DNA of 52,715 nt from the NCBI GenBank assembly GCA_018713285.1, contig DVFK01000118.1, positions 1 to 52,715 of the forward strand, given 5' to 3'. This document shows, in pieces, positions 30,702-38,079 of the stretch; the stretch's first letter is position 1; each line of letters opens with the position of its first letter. Made by a program: the position numbers and the translations under genes. Under the pieces are notes generated by a model. The model was not told where the DNA came from and searched no databases. It worked only from the letters and a program-made list of their open reading frames with translations. The stretch comes from Candidatus Faecousia excrementigallinarum (GTDB taxonomy: Bacteria; Bacillota; Clostridia; Oscillospirales; Oscillospiraceae).

Positions 30702-30782
30702 TGCGGGTGACAGGACTCGAACCTGCACGGCTATGCCAGAGGAACCTAAATCCACCGAGTCTACCAATTCCACCACACCCGC
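30699..30782 (-). tRNA. tRNA-Leu, anticodon UAG
   Basis: The acceptor stem GCGGGTG/CACCCGC is a perfect 7 pairs, with discriminator A and encoded CCA. The D arm is TGGTGGAATTGGTAGAC. The anticodon loop TTTAGGT gives UAG, reading CUA (and possibly other CUN) codons. A variable arm TGGCATAGCC and a T arm with GGTTCGAGTCC complete it, as expected for a class II tRNA. The anticodon stem GTGGA/TCCTC has one U-U mismatch at its second pair. Confidence 0.93.
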
Positions 30783-30903
30783 AGATGATATATTTTGTAT
30801 TCTATCATGGGGTTTTTGTGTTGTCAACGAAAATGCGTGGCCGGGGGTTTGCCAGATAGCCGGAAAGTTCCCGGAGGCTCCTTTGATTTTTGTGCAAATG
30901 TAC

Positions 30904-30932
30904 TTGACTTTCTGTTAACAGACGGGTAAAAT
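30904..30932 (+). promoter_or_regulatory. Sigma-A promoter of rny
   Basis: TTGACT (30904-30909) and TAAAAT (30927-30932) are 17 bases apart. It predicts a leader of about 200 bases before the rny start codon. Confidence 0.8.
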
Positions 30933-30938
30933 GTATTT

Positions 30939-31136
30939 GGTATTGTGTGCGCCGATGTGGAAGTTGCCCCGGCGTTTCATCTTTTGCCCGGATGTCGGGT
31001 AGGGTATTTGCGCCCCATGGCGTTCATTTGTGCTGAATCTATCCCGCCTTTTGGCGGTTCATTTGCCAATTCAACATCATGTGGCCCTGTTGCCCACCTC
31101 GGGATACCGATTACAAAAAGGAGGTGTGCAGAAATT
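30939..31136 (+). other. Long 5' leader of rny
   Basis: About 200 bases separate the promoter from the rny ATG. The stretch contains small hairpins (CCCGCC-TTTT-GGCGG) and ends in AAGGAGG. It stays open in the rny frame from an ATG at 30945, but that ATG has no ribosome site and the predicted peptide ([19 protein letters not shown]) does not look like an RNase Y N-terminus. It may carry autoregulation. Confidence 0.55.
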
Positions 31137-32687
31137 ATGGGACCGTTGGAAATTGTATTCGCCGTCATTGGCGTTCTTTTGGTAGGCATTTTGTGCTTTT
31201 TCGGAGGAACTTACTACCGGAAACGGGTAGGTGAGCGGGAGATTGGCTCTGCGGAGCAGGAGGCCACCCGGATTATCAACGAAGCCATCCGCAGCGGTGA
31301 GAGCCGGAAAAAGGAAATGCTGCTGGAAGCCAAGGACGAAATTCATAGATTCCGTACGGAGCACGAAAAGGAAGTCAAAGAGCGTCGTTCCGAGCTGAGC
31401 AAGCAGGAGCGCCGCCTGCAGCAGAAAGAAGAATCCCTGGACAAGAAGGCCGATGCCTTCGAGCGGAAAGAGACAGAGCTGTCCAACCGCCTGGCAGAGG
31501 TGGCCGAGACCCGGGAACAGGTGGAGAAAATCAAAGCCCAGCACCTGGAAAAGCTGGAGGAGATTTCGGGCCTGACCCAGGAGCAAGCCAAGCAGTTTTT
31601 GCTTGACAGCGTGGAGTCCGAGGTTCGTCACGAAACTGCCATGAAGATCAAGGAGATCGAGCAGCAACTGAAGGACGAGGCGGACAACAAGGCACGGGAG
31701 ATTCTCTCCACCGCCATCCAGCGCTGCGCCGCTGACCACGTGGCAGAAGCCACCGTGTCCGTGGTGCCCCTGCCCAACGATGAGATGAAGGGCAGAATCA
31801 TCGGCCGGGAAGGCCGGAACATCCGCACCCTGGAAACTATTACCGGTGTGGACCTGATTATCGATGATACCCCCGAGGCCATTACCGTCTCCAGCTTTGA
31901 CCCGGTGCGCCGGGAGGTTGCCCGTCTGGCCCTGGAAAAGCTGATTGTAGACGGCAGAATCCACCCCACCCGCATCGAGGACATGGTGGAAAAGGCCCGG
32001 AAGGAAGTGGACCGCACCATCCGGGAGGAAGGCGAGCGGGCTTGCTACGAGACCAATGTGCATAACCTGAACCCGGAGCTGGTGAAGATTCTGGGCCGTC
32101 AGAAGTACCGTACTTCCTACGGTCAGAATGTGCTGAACCACTCCATCGAGGTTTCCCACATCGCCGGCCTGATGGCGGCGGAGCTGGGTGTGGACGTGGC
32201 TCTTGCCAAGCGGGCAGGACTGCTTCACGACCTGGGCAAGTCCATTGACCACGAGGTGGAGGGCAGCCATGTGCAGTTGGGTGCTGACCTGGCCCGGAAG
32301 TTCAAGGAGAACCCGGTGGTCATCAACGCCATCGAAGCCCACCACGGCGACGTGGAGCCCAAGACGGTGATTGCCGTTCTGGTGCAGGCTGCGGACGCTG
32401 TGTCTGCCGCCCGTCCCGGTGCCCGTCGGGAGAATGTGGAAAACTACATCCGCCGGCTGCAAAAGCTGGAGGAGCTCACCGGCTCCTACCCCGGTGTGGA
32501 TAAGGCTTACGCCATCCAGGCTGGTCGGGAAGTGCGGATTATGGTAAAGCCGGAGCAGGTGACCGAGGACAACATGATCATCCTGGCCCGGGACATTGCC
32601 AAGAAGATCGAAGCAGAACTGGAATACCCGGGACAGATCAAGGTCAACGTCATCCGGGAAACCAAGGCTGTGGAATACGCAAAATAA
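31137..32687 (+). CDS. rny: Ribonuclease Y
   Basis: RNase Y is the membrane-anchored endoribonuclease that starts mRNA turnover in many Firmicutes. The 516-residue protein has an N-terminal membrane helix ([19 protein letters not shown]), a long charged coiled coil (about 35-200), a KH domain with [15 protein letters not shown] and an HD domain with the metal site [12 protein letters not shown]. Length is normal. The start follows AAGGAGG at 31119-31125. It ends at a bidirectional terminator shared with rpiB. Confidence 0.97.
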   Translation: MGPLEIVFAVIGVLLVGILCFFGGTYYRKRVGEREIGSAEQEATRIINEAIRSGESRKKEMLLEAKDEIHRFRTEHEKEVKERRSELSKQERRLQQKEESLDKKADAFERKETELSNRLAEVAETREQVEKIKAQHLEKLEEISGLTQEQAKQFLLDSVESEVRHETAMKIKEIEQQLKDEADNKAREILSTAIQRCAADHVAEATVSVVPLPNDEMKGRIIGREGRNIRTLETITGVDLIIDDTPEAITVSSFDPVRREVARLALEKLIVDGRIHPTRIEDMVEKARKEVDRTIREEGERACYETNVHNLNPELVKILGRQKYRTSYGQNVLNHSIEVSHIAGLMAAELGVDVALAKRAGLLHDLGKSIDHEVEGSHVQLGADLARKFKENPVVINAIEAHHGDVEPKTVIAVLVQAADAVSAARPGARRENVENYIRRLQKLEELTGSYPGVDKAYAIQAGREVRIMVKPEQVTEDNMIILARDIAKKIEAELEYPGQIKVNVIRETKAVEYAK

Positions 32688-32692
32688 CAAAT

Positions 32693-32723
32693 AAAAAGCT
32701 GCGGCAAACGCCGCAGCTTTTTT
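32693..32723. terminator. Bidirectional terminator between rny and rpiB
   Basis: AAAAAGCTGCGGC (32693-32705) and GCCGCAGCTTTTT (32710-32722) form a perfect 13-bp stem with an AAAC loop. Confidence 0.95.
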
Positions 32724-32731
32724 ATTTTGCC

Positions 32732-33175
32732 TTACAGGTTTTCCAGAGCCATCACCTTGTCGATGCGGCGCTGGTGGCGTTCGGCGTGGGAGAACTCCGT
32801 TGCCAGCCAGATATCCACAATTTCCTGGGCCAGCATGGGGCCGGTGACCCCTGCGCCCAGGGCCATCATGTTGGTGTCGTTGTGCTCCCGGGTTAGGCGG
32901 GCAGTCACAGTGTCGGACAGGAGGGCGCAGCGGATGCCCTTGATTTTGTTGGCGACGATGGACACGCCGATGCCGGTGGTGCAAAGGACGATGCCCCGTT
33001 CACATTCGCCGGAAGCCACCGCCTGGGCAGCAGGGGCAATATAATCGGGATAGTCGCAGCTGTCGGTGGTGTGGGTGCCGAAGTCCACCACTTCCATGCC
33101 CTTCTCCTGAAGGTGGGCTTTCAGCTTATTTTTCAGTTCCACAGCTCCGTGGTCACAAGCCATTGCAATTTTCAT
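32732..33175 (-). CDS. rpiB: Ribose-5-phosphate isomerase B
   Basis: RpiB interconverts ribose-5-phosphate and ribulose-5-phosphate. The 147-residue protein has CDHGA at the N-terminus, the catalytic Cys65 in IVLCTTGIGVSIVANK and the NDTNMMALGA stretch. The final HAERHQRRIDKV motif is typical of the family. The start follows GAGGAGG. It starts 18 bases after an SDR gene. Its product links to the deoxyribose and nucleoside pathway further along, though allose-phosphate isomerase activity is also possible. Confidence 0.95.
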   Translation of the reverse strand: MKIAMACDHGAVELKNKLKAHLQEKGMEVVDFGTHTTDSCDYPDYIAPAAQAVASGECERGIVLCTTGIGVSIVANKIKGIRCALLSDTVTARLTREHNDTNMMALGAGVTGPMLAQEIVDIWLATEFSHAERHQRRIDKVMALENL

Positions 33176-33193
33176 TGGTATTTCCTCCTCATA

Positions 33194-33892
33194 TTATATG
33201 ACAAATCCGCCGTTGACGGACAGCACTTCTCCGGTGACAAAGGGAGCGTCTGCCAGGTACATAAGAGCCCCCGCCACATCCTCCGCTGTGCCGTTGCGCC
33301 CCAGAGGGGTTTCCTCTGCCAGGGCGTCCAGGGTTTCCTGGTTGAATCCTGCGCACATATCCGTGAGAATCACCCCCGGGGCAACGCAGTTGCACCGGAT
33401 GCCGCTGGGTCCCAGCTCCTTGGCCAGGGACTTGGTCAGGGCAATCACCGCCCCCTTGGTGGCAGCGTACACCGCCTCGCAGGAAGCTCCCACCTGTCCC
33501 CACATGGAGGAAACCGTAAGAATACACCCCTTCTGCTGCTTCAAAAAGTAGGGAATTGCCTGGCGCACCGTGTGGTAGATGCCCTTCACGTTCACATTGA
33601 ACATCCGGTCCCAGGCTTCCGGGGTCACATCCTGGAAAAGCCCCACCTGGCTGATGCCGGCGCAGCAAATGAGGATGTCCACCTGGGGAATCTGCAAAAA
33701 AGCCTCCCGGACGGCTTCCTCCCGGGCTATATCGCAGCAAATGGGGATAGCACCGGTTTCCGCTTCCAGGGCTTTTGCCCGGTCGTGGGCCTTTTCGTAG
33801 AAGAAAAACACCCGGTCTCCCCGGGCGGCGAAGCGCCGCACCGCCGCCGCTCCAATACCCCGGGAGCCGCCGGTGATTACAACAGTTGCCAT
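33194..33892 (-). CDS. SDR-family oxidoreductase (FabG-like)
   Basis: The 232-residue protein is a classical short-chain dehydrogenase: cofactor motif TGGSRGIGAAA, CCAGIS, catalytic Ser in VSSMWGQVG, Tyr-Lys in YAATKGA, and APGVILTDM. The absence of an acidic residue after the second strand and the run of positive residues suggests NADPH use. The ending GEVLSVNGGFVI is FabG-like, but a role in fatty acid synthesis is not certain because no fab genes are near. It begins 15 bases after a terminator that follows yabR, with AAGGAG upstream. Confidence 0.88.
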   Translation of the reverse strand: MATVVITGGSRGIGAAAVRRFAARGDRVFFFYEKAHDRAKALEAETGAIPICCDIAREEAVREAFLQIPQVDILICCAGISQVGLFQDVTPEAWDRMFNVNVKGIYHTVRQAIPYFLKQQKGCILTVSSMWGQVGASCEAVYAATKGAVIALTKSLAKELGPSGIRCNCVAPGVILTDMCAGFNQETLDALAEETPLGRNGTAEDVAGALMYLADAPFVTGEVLSVNGGFVI

Positions 33893-33907
33893 ATAAAATC
33901 TCCTTGT

Positions 33908-33940
33908 AAAAAAGCTGCCGCCCGGAAAACAGGCGGCAGC
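33908..33940 (-). terminator. Terminator after yabR
   Basis: On the minus strand GCTGCCGCC and GGCGGCAGC form a 9-bp stem followed by TTTTTT, only 9 bases past the yabR stop codon. Confidence 0.85.
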
Positions 33941-33948
33941 CGGGAATG

Positions 33949-34389
33949 TTATCTTCTGCGGCTTCTGGTCCGGTGGTCGGAGTACTGCCGGAGGGAAGAG
34001 ATTTTGCTGTCGGATTCGGTCATAAAGGCCTTGAGCTTTTCCTCAAAAAGCTGGTCGGCGGTTTTGGGAGCCGGAGGAGGGGTGGGGGCAGAACGCTGGG
34101 GGCTGCCGCCTTCTTTCCGGGGGAAGGAATTGCCTCTGCCGGGGCCCCGCTGAGGCTTGGGCTCCAGCCGCTTGATGGACAGATTGATCTTCCCGGAATC
34201 CAGGTTGATGACCATGACCTTCACATCCTGTCCTTCGGTCAGGTGCTGCCGGATGTCGCTGACATAGGTATTGGACACCTCCGAGATATGTACCATGCCG
34301 GTCTTGTTCTCGGGCAGCTGAATGAATGCGCCAAAGTTGGTGATGGACTTGACTTTACCTTCTAATACGGCTCCTACGGTTAACTCCAT
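33949..34389 (-). CDS. yabR: S1-domain RNA-binding protein, YabR-like
   Basis: The 146-residue protein has one S1 domain (GAVLEGKVKSITNFGAFIQLPENKTGMVHISEVSNTYV, QDVKVMVINLDSGKINLSIK) and then a disordered, Pro/Arg-rich tail ending in RTRSRRR. YabR/CvfD-type proteins bind RNA or ribosomes and tune translation. It follows divIC as in B. subtilis (yabP-yabQ-divIC-yabR), which supports the name. The ribosome site GGAGG lies rather far (13 bases) from the ATG. Confidence 0.92.
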   Translation of the reverse strand: MELTVGAVLEGKVKSITNFGAFIQLPENKTGMVHISEVSNTYVSDIRQHLTEGQDVKVMVINLDSGKINLSIKRLEPKPQRGPGRGNSFPRKEGGSPQRSAPTPPPAPKTADQLFEEKLKAFMTESDSKISSLRQYSDHRTRSRRR

Positions 34390-34411
34390 GTTTGCTTAGT
34401 TTCCTCCAAAT

Positions 34412-34717
34412 TTATGATGGGTCGGTGGGCTCCACCGGATTGAAAAAGACGGAATCCGGGTCTACCAGCCCCAAAAGCTCGGCGGCCAGCTGACGGATGC
34501 TCTGGGGGGTGCCCAACTGCTGGATGTCCTGGGTCAGGCGCTCATTCTCCCCTTCCAGGGCGATGGCCTGATTCCGCAGGCTCTGGGTATTGGCCTGGAC
34601 GCTGTTGCAGCGCATGGCGATGACGCCCATGGCGATGCCGGACAGCAGAATGGATACCAGCACGGCGCACTTGAGAAGAGGTGCGGCGGGGCGGTATACC
34701 AGGCGGATATTTTTCAT
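34412..34717 (-). CDS. divIC: Septum formation initiator (DivIC/FtsB-like)
   Basis: The 101-residue bitopic membrane protein has a short cytoplasmic part, a membrane helix (CAVLVSILLSGIAMGVIAM) and an extracellular coiled coil (NTQSLRNQAIALEGENERLTQDI). DivIC works with FtsL and DivIB at the division septum. The ATG at 34715-34717 has GGAGGG seven bases upstream; another ATG at 34757-34759 overlaps the yabQ stop (ATGA) but has its ribosome site too close. Place and order match the yabPQ-divIC-yabR cluster. Confidence 0.88.
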   Translation of the reverse strand: MKNIRLVYRPAAPLLKCAVLVSILLSGIAMGVIAMRCNSVQANTQSLRNQAIALEGENERLTQDIQQLGTPQSIRQLAAELLGLVDPDSVFFNPVEPTDPS

Positions 34718-34755
34718 GCAGGGTCCCTCCGGTTCCATGCCGGTCTTTCCGGCAA

Positions 34756-35163
34756 TCATTCCTCCTTATTGTAACCCATTTTTCCCAGCTTGCAAAGAAA
34801 AATTTTTGTTTTTTTCGGATTTTTTTGAAAAAATTTTTTCCAAGGTGCCGCCAAAGCCCGGAAAAGGTGCCCCAGTGCCTTCCAGAATCCGGCAAAAACC
34901 GGGGAAAAGATCCGCCCCAGGGTCCATTCCCAGCAAAAGCCTCCGGCAGCCAGTCCCAGAGCATACCCGCCCCGGATGTCCCCCCGACACACTCCAAAAA
35001 ACAGGTACACAAGGGTATATCCCAGGACCCCCAGGAAAAGCAGGTCGGAAAGGGCCGTAAACCGGGGGCGCAGGGGCCGGAGGAAGTCATACACCAGCCC
35101 CAGTCCCGCCCCCAGCAGGCAGGCGGTGAGAAACTGCCCCCAGGCCAGGGCCGGGGAAATCAT
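34756..35163 (-). CDS. yabQ: Spore cortex biosynthesis protein YabQ
   Basis: YabQ is needed for cortex formation during sporulation. The 135-residue membrane protein shows AWGQFLTACLLGAGLGLVYDFLRPLR, a typical family start, then three more hydrophobic segments and a basic tail (KKFFQKNPKKTKIF). It overlaps yabP by 4 bases (ATGA) and the divIC frame at its end. With yabP and spoIIE it supports a spore-forming host. Confidence 0.9.
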   Translation of the reverse strand: MISPALAWGQFLTACLLGAGLGLVYDFLRPLRPRFTALSDLLFLGVLGYTLVYLFFGVCRGDIRGGYALGLAAGGFCWEWTLGRIFSPVFAGFWKALGHLFRALAAPWKKFFQKNPKKTKIFLCKLGKMGYNKEE

Positions 35164-35432
35164 TTCACCAGACGGCGCAGCACGCCGCCTCTTTGCCGGG
35201 GCTCCTGATAAATCATGGCGCAGATGTGTCCCTTCACCGCCACCTGTCCCCCTTCAATGGACAAAGTTTTCAGCTCCAGATCCTTGCCATGAATCACCAG
35301 GGTTCCCAGCTGGGTTTCCAGCACCACACAGGTCTCTTCAAACCGCACCACCTGGCTGACCCCGGTGAGGGTAAGGCTGCTGCGCTCGTTCAGGGTCAGC
35401 TTGTGAGGCAGCTGCACCGGCTCCTGATTCAT
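35160..35432 (-). CDS. yabP: Sporulation protein YabP
   Basis: The 90-residue protein contains the YabP/YqfC beta fold: LPHKLTLNERSSLTLTGVSQVVRFEE, VVLETQLGTLVIHGKDLELKTLSIEGGQVAVKG. B. subtilis YabP is made in the mother cell under sigma-E and is needed for the cortex. The second ATG (35430-35432) is chosen, with GGAGGG six bases upstream. It is first in the yabP-yabQ-divIC-yabR cluster. Confidence 0.93.
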   Translation of the reverse strand: MNQEPVQLPHKLTLNERSSLTLTGVSQVVRFEETCVVLETQLGTLVIHGKDLELKTLSIEGGQVAVKGHICAMIYQEPRQRGGVLRRLVK

Positions 35433-35527
35433 GCACATCCCTCCTGTTCAAAACAGCCTATGCACCCGGCAGGCTCTTTATGACAGAGACCCCAAAGGGC
35501 AGTCTGTGGATTTCGACGGAATTTTTC

Positions 35528-35556
35528 TTGCATAATCCTATGGAATTTGGTATAAT
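35528..35556 (+). promoter_or_regulatory. Sigma-A promoter of tdk-deoC
   Basis: TTGCAT (35528-35533) and a perfect TATAAT (35551-35556) are 17 bases apart, 43 bases before the tdk start. Confidence 0.88.
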
Positions 35557-35599
35557 AGCCACGCAACCCACTTATGAAACAGAGAAACGGAGAAATCCC

Positions 35600-36214
35600 A
35601 TGGCAAAATTGTACTTTAAATACGGGGCAATGGGCTCCAGCAAGACCGCCCAGGCCCTGATTACCAAATACAATTACGAGGAAAATGATTTGCAGGTGTG
35701 GCTCATCAAGCCCAGCGCCGACACCCGGGACGGGGAGCGGATGATTCGCAGCCGGATTGGGCTCCAGGCGGAGGGGGAGATTCTGACCCCCCAGCAGAAT
35801 GTGCTGGCCCTGTTTGAAGCCACCCAGCTGGGAAAGTGCGACGTGATTATTGTGGACGAGTGCCAGTTCCTCACCCCGGAGCAGATTGATGAGCTGCGGG
35901 AGATTGTGGACCGGCACAACATTCCTGTGATGTGCTTCGGCCTGCGGACAGACTTTCAGACCAAGCTGTTCCCCGGCAGCCTCAGGCTCATGGAGGTGGC
36001 AGACACCATCCAGGAGATCAAAACCATCTGCGACTGCGGCGCCAAGGCCACGGTAAACGCCAGAATCGACGCCGACGGACACATCATCACCCAGGGCGCC
36101 CAGGTGGTGCTGGGGGGCAATGATGCCTACATCGCCATGTGTCACAAGTGCTATATCCGGGGAATCCGGGAGAATCGGGTCATCCGTCTCCACGGCTCCC
36201 ACGATAAAGAATAA
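35600..36214 (+). CDS. tdk: Thymidine kinase
   Basis: Tdk makes dTMP from thymidine with ATP. The 204-residue type II kinase has the P-loop GAMGSSKT (9-16), the Walker B region IIVDECQFL with the catalytic Glu, the lasso region and a zinc site built from CDCG and CHKC. The start at 35600 has GGAG nine bases before it; an in-frame extension starts before the promoter. It opens the nucleoside salvage operon and is followed after 22 bases by deoC. Confidence 0.95.
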   Translation: MAKLYFKYGAMGSSKTAQALITKYNYEENDLQVWLIKPSADTRDGERMIRSRIGLQAEGEILTPQQNVLALFEATQLGKCDVIIVDECQFLTPEQIDELREIVDRHNIPVMCFGLRTDFQTKLFPGSLRLMEVADTIQEIKTICDCGAKATVNARIDADGHIITQGAQVVLGGNDAYIAMCHKCYIRGIRENRVIRLHGSHDKE

Positions 36215-36236
36215 ATAACAAAGGAGATTGAACGTC

Positions 36237-36923
36237 ATGGAATTGTCTGAGATTCTTGCCAAATGTGATCACACCCTTCTGGGTCAGACGGCCACCTGGG
36301 AGGATATCCGCCAGGTGTGCGACGACGGCATGAAGTACCATGTCGCTTCCGTGTGCATCCCCGCCTGCTATGTGAAGCAGGCCAAGGAATATGTGGGGGA
36401 CAAGCTTCCCATCTGCACCGTCATCGGCTTCCCCAACGGCTACGATACCACCGCCGCCAAGTGCTTCATGGCCACCGACGCCGTGGACAACGGCGCTGAC
36501 GAGGTGGACATGGTCATCAACATCGGCTGGGTGAAGGAAGGCAATTACGATGCCGTCCGGGAGGAGATTTCCGCCGTCAAGGCCGCCTGCAAGGGCAAGC
36601 TCCTGAAGGTGATTATCGAAACCTGCCTGCTCACCGACGAGGAGAAGATTGCCATGTGCAAGGTGGTTTCCGACTCCGGTGCCGAGTACATCAAGACCTC
36701 CACCGGCTTCTCCAAGGCCGGAGCCACCTTCCACGATGTGGAGCTCTTTGCCAAGCACGTGGCTCCCCATGTGAAAATCAAGGCCGCCGGCGGCATTTCC
36801 AGCCTGGAGGATGCGGAAAAGTTCATCCAGCTGGGGGCTTCCCGTCTGGGCACCTCCCGGATTGTGAAGCTGGCCAAGGCCCTGGAGGCCGGCAAGACCG
36901 CCCCCAACGACGGCTCCTATTGA
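36237..36923 (+). CDS. deoC: Deoxyribose-phosphate aldolase
   Basis: DeoC splits 2-deoxyribose-5-phosphate to glyceraldehyde-3-phosphate and acetaldehyde. The 228-residue barrel enzyme has CDHTLL at the start, [10 protein letters not shown], the catalytic Lys in KVIIETC, the Schiff-base Lys in VKIKAAGG and TSTGF (phosphate contact). The ATG at 36237 follows AAAGGAG. It acts last in the pathway formed with deoD and deoB, from which it is separated by a repeat-filled gap. Confidence 0.97.
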   Translation: MELSEILAKCDHTLLGQTATWEDIRQVCDDGMKYHVASVCIPACYVKQAKEYVGDKLPICTVIGFPNGYDTTAAKCFMATDAVDNGADEVDMVINIGWVKEGNYDAVREEISAVKAACKGKLLKVIIETCLLTDEEKIAMCKVVSDSGAEYIKTSTGFSKAGATFHDVELFAKHVAPHVKIKAAGGISSLEDAEKFIQLGASRLGTSRIVKLAKALEAGKTAPNDGSY

Positions 36924-36949
36924 TTATTCACAGTTTCTCAAAACCACAC

Positions 36950-37209
36950 GGTATCGTTACCATGCAGAGGGCTTCCGGCAACACCTCCCTCCGGGAGGGA
37001 GGTGGCTTGGGGCGCAGCCCCAAGACGGAGGGAGCCAGCGGGAGTACAGCCTATTGGCGTATCCCGGAGGGTACCTCCCCAAGATTCTCAAGTTTTTGAT
37101 GCCGAATTAGGATACCTGGAAGCAAGTACCATCCCATCAGCAAATGGGAAGATTACCGCCCGCTTGCTCCCTCAGTCACCTGCGGTGACAGCTCCCTCCC
37201 GGAGGGAGC
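36950..37209. repeat. Hairpin-ended intergenic element between deoC and deoD
   Basis: It begins with GGTATCGTTACC (36950-36961), then the left end CCTCCCTCCGGGAGGGAGG (36984-37002), TTGGGGCGCAGCCCCAAG and ACGGAGGGAGCC. It ends with GCTCCCTCAGTCACC, GGTGACA and GCTCCCTCCCGGAGGGAGC (37191-37209). The ends are nearly identical to those at 15797-16062. It fills the 351-base gap inside the nucleoside operon; I see no promoter or gene in the rest of the gap. Confidence 0.85.
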
Positions 37210-37274
37210 GGTATATACCCGTTCCAATGGCCGATTGAGGCCAACAGATTATTCAATAACAGGAGGAATTTACC

Positions 37275-38021
37275 ATGCTGCATACACCCACTCCCCATAT
37301 CAGCGCCAAGCCCGGGGACTTTGGCAAGACCGTTCTCATGCCCGGCGATCCCCTGCGGGCTAAGTTCATCGCAGAGACTTTCCTGGAAAACCCGGTGCTG
37401 GTGAACAATGTCCGGGGCGTTCAGGGTCACACCGGCACCTATAAGGGGGTAAAGGTCTCCGTCATGGCCTCCGGCATGGGCATGCCGGCCATCGGCATCT
37501 ACTCCCATGAGCTGTATAACGGCTACGGCGTGGAGAACATCATCCGGGTGGGCTCTGCCGGCGCTATTCAGGAGAATATCGACCTGTACGACCTGGTGCT
37601 GGCCCAGGGCGCCTGCACCGACTCCAACTGGGCTTCCCAGTTCCACCTCCCCGGCACCTTTGCCCCCATTGCCGACTTCCAGCTTCTTTCCGAGGCGGTA
37701 AAGGCAGCGGAGAACATCGGCGCTACCTACCACGTGGGCAACGTGAACTCCTCCGATGTGTTCTACGGCGACCATGTGGGTGTGCCGGAGGGTCTCGGCA
37801 GTGTCTACGGCCTGAAAAAGATGGGCGTCATGGCTCTGGAAATGGAGGCTGCCGCCCTGTATATGAACGCCGCCCGGTACGGCAAGCGTGCCCTGTGCAT
37901 CTGCACCATCTCTGACCATGTGCTCAAGGGTACGGAAACCACCTCCCAGGAACGGCAGACCGCCTTCACCACCATGATGCGGGTGGCGCTGGATGTGGCT
38001 GTTGCCATGGAGAACAAGTAA
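37275..38021 (+). CDS. deoD: Purine-nucleoside phosphorylase, DeoD type
   Basis: DeoD cleaves purine (deoxy)nucleosides with phosphate to base and (deoxy)ribose-1-phosphate. The 248-residue protein, of normal length, has MPGDPLRAKFIAE, GMGMPAIGIYSHEL, IRVGSAGAI, the ribose-contact MALEMEAAAL and TISDHVL with the catalytic Asp. The start follows AGGAGGA. Its product is the substrate of DeoB, encoded next. Confidence 0.97.
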   Translation: MLHTPTPHISAKPGDFGKTVLMPGDPLRAKFIAETFLENPVLVNNVRGVQGHTGTYKGVKVSVMASGMGMPAIGIYSHELYNGYGVENIIRVGSAGAIQENIDLYDLVLAQGACTDSNWASQFHLPGTFAPIADFQLLSEAVKAAENIGATYHVGNVNSSDVFYGDHVGVPEGLGSVYGLKKMGVMALEMEAAALYMNAARYGKRALCICTISDHVLKGTETTSQERQTAFTTMMRVALDVAVAMENK

Positions 38022-38079
38022 GAAACCGGGAAAGAGGCGTGGATTGCGCCTCTTTCTTTTTTGGATAAGGAGTATGTTT

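Noticed and set aside
30945-31136. N-terminal extension of RNase Y
   Set aside because: The upstream ATG has no ribosome site, whereas AAGGAGG lies right before 31137 and the family's N-terminal membrane helix begins there.
31077-32984. 635-codon open frame antisense to rny
   Set aside because: It shadows a well-identified RNase Y gene and crosses a bidirectional terminator.
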